A stretch of 8,368 nucleotides of DNA from an archaeon (lineage in GTDB: Archaea; Aenigmatarchaeota; Aenigmatarchaeia; GW2011-AR5; GCA-2688965). Within the stretch, counting starts at the first letter, position 1; every line of letters begins with the position of its first letter. Location: positions 1 to 8,368 of the forward strand of contig NZEE01000116.1 in assembly GCA_002688965.1 (NCBI GenBank). Reading direction: 5' to 3'. Under the pieces are notes generated by a model. It did no database searches. It had not been told where the DNA came from and saw only the letters and a list, made by a program, of their open reading frames with translations. Positions 5,706-8,368 of this stretch are shown here, one piece after another. Both the position numbers and the translations under genes were made by a program.

Positions 5706-8368
5706 TTGGCTCATAATAAAAAATATTCAGATTTTAAAAATCTTTTAGATTTTAAGGCGGATTTTGAAGACGATTCAAAAAATCCGATATTCCTACAAGT
5801 AGGCGGTGCGAGTACTGATAAAGTATTTGGTTTTGGAAAACATTCATTTAGATTAGTTTTTAACAATGAAATTCTTGATGACAACACTCGACTAAAGCAA
5901 AACGCACCCGTCTTCATAGAAGCCTATGACGTTGATGGAAAACCAATATCAACAGATATAGCATCAAATGTAGATCCGACAGATATCGATGGAACTGGAT
6001 TGTTTTATATCTGGATCGAAAAAAATCCACTACGAACAACTGAAGAAACTACTGATGGAATAGGAAGCTTAGTTCTCGCTTCTGTTCTCACAACAGCTCC
6101 AGAAGCTTCATACGACGATTTATACGATGTTACGTATAAACAAGTAGTTCCTATAAAAATAAATACAAAAGCTCTAAATACGTCTGCCATTGTATTTAAA
6201 GATACAGATATACTTCAATTAAGCTCTAGCTTTTCGTCTAGCCTAGAAGGCGATTTGACTGGAGCAGAACATGATAGGGGCTATCTTACTATTAGTGCTA
6301 GCGAAATGCATGTATACGGGGGAAAAGTCGATTCAATAGAATTGAGTTATTTAGAAGAAAGAGCAAGAAACGAAGATTTTAAAATTCTAAATATATACCC
6401 GCTAACTGGAAGTAACTTTGAAATAACTGCAAGTGAATCTGATGGTTTATCACAAATTTCTGATGAACAAAAAATACCGATTCCAAAAGACATAAGAAGA
6501 TCGGGAAATGTTAAATTCAGATTACGATTCATAAATCCTGCTGGAGAATATGCACAAGATTTAGTCAGAAATAGAAATGTTGAAGTTACATCTTCTTACC
6601 TCTATATCTCGGGATCTCCCTTTATTTTAGAAGAAGACGACAATATATTAATGGGAGCATTCTCGTCTAGAGGATACAAAGGATTCACGAGCGCATCAGC
6701 TGGTTCTGGTTCAGGGTTTTTATTATATAGTGGATCTAATTTATCAGATATTACTGGCGATTATTCAAATGGCGGTGTAGGATTAGAATTAGTTAGTCAT
6801 AGCGGAAGTTATTTTAGATTCAGAACAAATCCTGCTGAATTAGACATAAGGACAGATTCATTTTTTGTCGGAAACGAGAATGCTCAGTACATAAGCGCAA
6901 GCGGTGGATTCATAGAAATTTCATCTTCTGCGTTTCATCTGTCATCAAGCGGAGACGTCACGCTATCAGGCTCAGTAACAGCCACTAGTGGATACATAGG
7001 AGATTGGCAAATTATTGATGGAAAGTTAAGCGGAAGCAACATCACTATGGACGCGACTCTTTCTCAAATCTACAAGACAAACCAAGGACCAGGTTCAGAT
7101 TCATCTGCGACATTTGATCAATTAAGAGATGAATATTATATAGATTTTACACCAAGCGGCTCTGGAGATCCCGCTGGAACTAATTATTATATCAAAATGG
7201 GTCCAAATATGATGGTTGACAAGACGGGTGTATTAATCGCGAGTGGCGCAATATTTGAAGGAACAATTACTGCCTCTGCTGGATTCTTAGGAGGATTCGT
7301 AATAGATTCAGCTTCTATACACTCATCAGATAACAGTGTTTTCATTTCTGGGTCACCGAGTACAACTGGGTATTTTATAAGTAGTTCAGCTTTTAATGTA
7401 AAAAGCGGAGGAGAAATAACTGGGTCTCAAGTATCATTTACTGGTGGCAGAATAGGCGGCGTGCTAATATCAGATACAAAACTATACTCAGAAGCAAACT
7501 GGTGGTCGATTTCATCTTCTAATGAGCACAGAGACCCCGTGAGTTTTATTTCTTCAAGCAACTTTAAGGTATCTTTAGGCGGAACTATAACTGCAAGCGC
7601 AGGAAAAATTGGTGGCGCATCAATAACAGATTCAAAATTATCTTATACAAATGTTTGGGCGATTTCAGCGTCAAACAATCGATTCGATGATGTATCTTTT
7701 ATTTCTTCAAGCAAATTTAAAGTAAGCGCGGGAGGTCAAGTAACAGCTTCATCGATACGATTAACAGGAACTGAAGCTAGCCCGATACAGATTGTAGATG
7801 ATACAAATCAATCTGTAAATTTCATGTTTACAGATGCAAAAGGAAGGCTAAAATTTGTAGATTCTAACAAAAAAGATATCCTTACAGTTTCGTCGGGAGA
7901 TTCTATAGATTCTCTGCATGGAGAAAAAGCATTAAGTTTCGGAGCAGAATCAACTGGATCAGGAAAAGAATCAATAGCATTCGGATCAAAGGCTAAAGCT
8001 ACTGATTCTTCATCTGTAGCAATAGGATTGGAGTCTGAGGCAAATTCTATTGGATCAATTTCAATTGGGAAACAATCTAAAAATTTTGGTATAGACAGTG
8101 TAATACTTGGGACTCGGAACAAAATAAGCGGTTCAACCCCCTCAGGATCTGTCGTGATAGGAACGCTTTCAACAGGTTCTGCTGATTATACAGTAGCAAT
8201 TGGTTATAATGTCCATTCTGCAAACACCTCTTCAATTGGAATAGGTAAAAATGTTGAAAATTATAGTTTAGAAGGTGCTGTCATAGGAGCAGGATCGAAA
8301 ATACCTTATGGAAAGTATTCAACTGCTTTTGGCCCAAGTATTTATGTTAGTGCAAGTTATGCTGTAGC
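5706..8368 (+). CDS. Tail-fibre/baseplate adhesin-like virion protein with YadA-type head repeats (3' partial)
   Basis: An uninterrupted frame of about 887 codons runs to the window edge with no stop. The start is TTG (MAHNKKYSDF) after GGAG. The first in-frame ATG is near 6306, inside an apparent domain, so an ATG start would lose about 200 residues. Residues 1-195 look like a beta-rich head-binding or attachment domain (FGFGKHSFRLVF, then PVFIEAYDVDGK). About 200-298 look like a second beta sandwich (VKFRLRFINPAGEYA). From about 299 the chain is Ser/Gly/Thr-rich. A motif of the form (I/V)TAS-G-IGG--I-D-KL recurs at about 424, 521, 571, 628 and 679. From 742 to the edge, short (V/I)-x-(I/F)-G repeats about every 14 residues match the YadA/Hep_Hag head fold of trimeric adhesins. 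YadA-domain structural proteins are known in T4-like cyanophages. The likely role is a homotrimeric fibre or spike at the tail that binds the host surface. There is no signal peptide, arguing against a bacterial autotransporter. The missing 3' part may hold a receptor-binding tip or chaperone domain. Confidence 0.85.
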   Translation, partial: MAHNKKYSDFKNLLDFKADFEDDSKNPIFLQVGGASTDKVFGFGKHSFRLVFNNEILDDNTRLKQNAPVFIEAYDVDGKPISTDIASNVDPTDIDGTGLFYIWIEKNPLRTTEETTDGIGSLVLASVLTTAPEASYDDLYDVTYKQVVPIKINTKALNTSAIVFKDTDILQLSSSFSSSLEGDLTGAEHDRGYLTISASEMHVYGGKVDSIELSYLEERARNEDFKILNIYPLTGSNFEITASESDGLSQISDEQKIPIPKDIRRSGNVKFRLRFINPAGEYAQDLVRNRNVEVTSSYLYISGSPFILEEDDNILMGAFSSRGYKGFTSASAGSGSGFLLYSGSNLSDITGDYSNGGVGLELVSHSGSYFRFRTNPAELDIRTDSFFVGNENAQYISASGGFIEISSSAFHLSSSGDVTLSGSVTATSGYIGDWQIIDGKLSGSNITMDATLSQIYKTNQGPGSDSSATFDQLRDEYYIDFTPSGSGDPAGTNYYIKMGPNMMVDKTGVLIASGAIFEGTITASAGFLGGFVIDSASIHSSDNSVFISGSPSTTGYFISSSAFNVKSGGEITGSQVSFTGGRIGGVLISDTKLYSEANWWSISSSNEHRDPVSFISSSNFKVSLGGTITASAGKIGGASITDSKLSYTNVWAISASNNRFDDVSFISSSKFKVSAGGQVTASSIRLTGTEASPIQIVDDTNQSVNFMFTDAKGRLKFVDSNKKDILTVSSGDSIDSLHGEKALSFGAESTGSGKESIAFGSKAKATDSSSVAIGLESEANSIGSISIGKQSKNFGIDSVILGTRNKISGSTPSGSVVIGTLSTGSADYTVAIGYNVHSANTSSIGIGKNVENYSLEGAVIGAGSKIPYGKYSTAFGPSIYVSASYAV
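7392..7715 (+). repeat. Two tandem protein-level repeats (57 and 51 aa) in the fibre protein
   Basis: Two consecutive units, residues 563-619 and 620-670, share F-x-V-x-x-GG-x-IT at the start, G-x-IGG--I-D-KL in the middle, then W-x-IS-SN and VSFISSS at the end. A third unit begins at 671 (FKVSAGGQVTAS) and then diverges. Relatives of the central motif occur earlier at about 424 and 521. The DNA copies have drifted, so this is an old duplication kept for structure, probably repeated beta-helix or beta-prism segments of the shaft. Confidence 0.8.
7929..8368 (+). repeat. YadA/Hep_Hag head repeat array (continues past the window)
   Basis: About ten units of roughly 14 residues carry a hydrophobic-x-hydrophobic-Gly core: ALSFG, SIAFG, SVAIG, SISIG, SVILG, SVVIG, TVAIG, SIGIG, GAVIG and STAFG. 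Ser, Ala and small residues fill the turns. In YadA-type trimeric adhesins each such unit forms one coil of a left-handed beta-roll. One unit (around ILGTRNKISGSTPSGS) is a few residues longer, as if a loop were inserted. The array is cut by the window end. Confidence 0.82.

Noticed and set aside
7808..8122. 104-codon minus-strand frame, and shorter ones at 5711-5917, 6005-6190 and 6347-6532
   Set aside because: All lie opposite the uninterrupted structural gene and have no ribosome sites or domains.
7392..8368. CRISPR array or DNA-level tandem repeat
   Set aside because: The repetition is visible only in the protein; the codons differ between copies and there are no identical repeats with spacers.

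Overview
The window is AT-rich, and all of its supported genes lie on the + strand, tightly packed with overlapping or nearly abutting ends. The only real gaps are 31 and 63 nt long. Small hypothetical genes are followed by replication and recombination genes (RuvC-like resolvase, DnaG-type primase, Mre11/Rad50) and then by a long virion adhesin-type protein. This points to a tailed bacteriophage (Caudoviricetes) with a T4-like replication strategy, most like uncultured marine myoviruses. No host gene, tRNA, integrase, insertion sequence or CRISPR array was seen, and the exact phage and host cannot be named from the sequence.

Layout. Positions 1-89 hold the last codons of an upstream gene. 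Positions 89-935 hold three short genes linked by TAATG and ATGA overlaps or a short gap: a 108-aa protein with a Cys...His...Asp pattern, a 44-aa basic peptide, and a 126-aa HExxH zinc-metallopeptidase-like protein whose first ten residues resemble a T4 capsid-targeting peptide. Positions 952-1464 encode a RuvC-type Holliday-junction resolvase. After a short A/T-only leader, 1496-2416 encode a compact primase (zinc finger plus TOPRIM). It overlaps by 8 nt the 1077-codon gene at 2409-5642, which fuses an Mre11/SbcD/gp47 nuclease and a complete Rad50/SbcC/gp46 ATPase with zinc hook into one polypeptide. After 63 nt, a gene opening with TTG at about 5706 runs off the window end. Its product has beta-rich N-terminal domains, a Ser/Gly-rich repeat section and YadA-like head repeats, as in phage tail-fibre or baseplate adhesins.

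How the genes fit together. In T4-like phages, gp46/gp47 resect DNA ends for recombination-dependent replication, the primase makes lagging-strand primers, and a resolvase removes branched DNA before packaging. The resolvase, primase and Mre11-Rad50 genes therefore form a coherent replication/recombination block. The last gene belongs to the late virion genes. The most unusual item is the single-chain Mre11-Rad50. Second is the possibility that the small metallopeptidase is packaged in the head and injected with the DNA.
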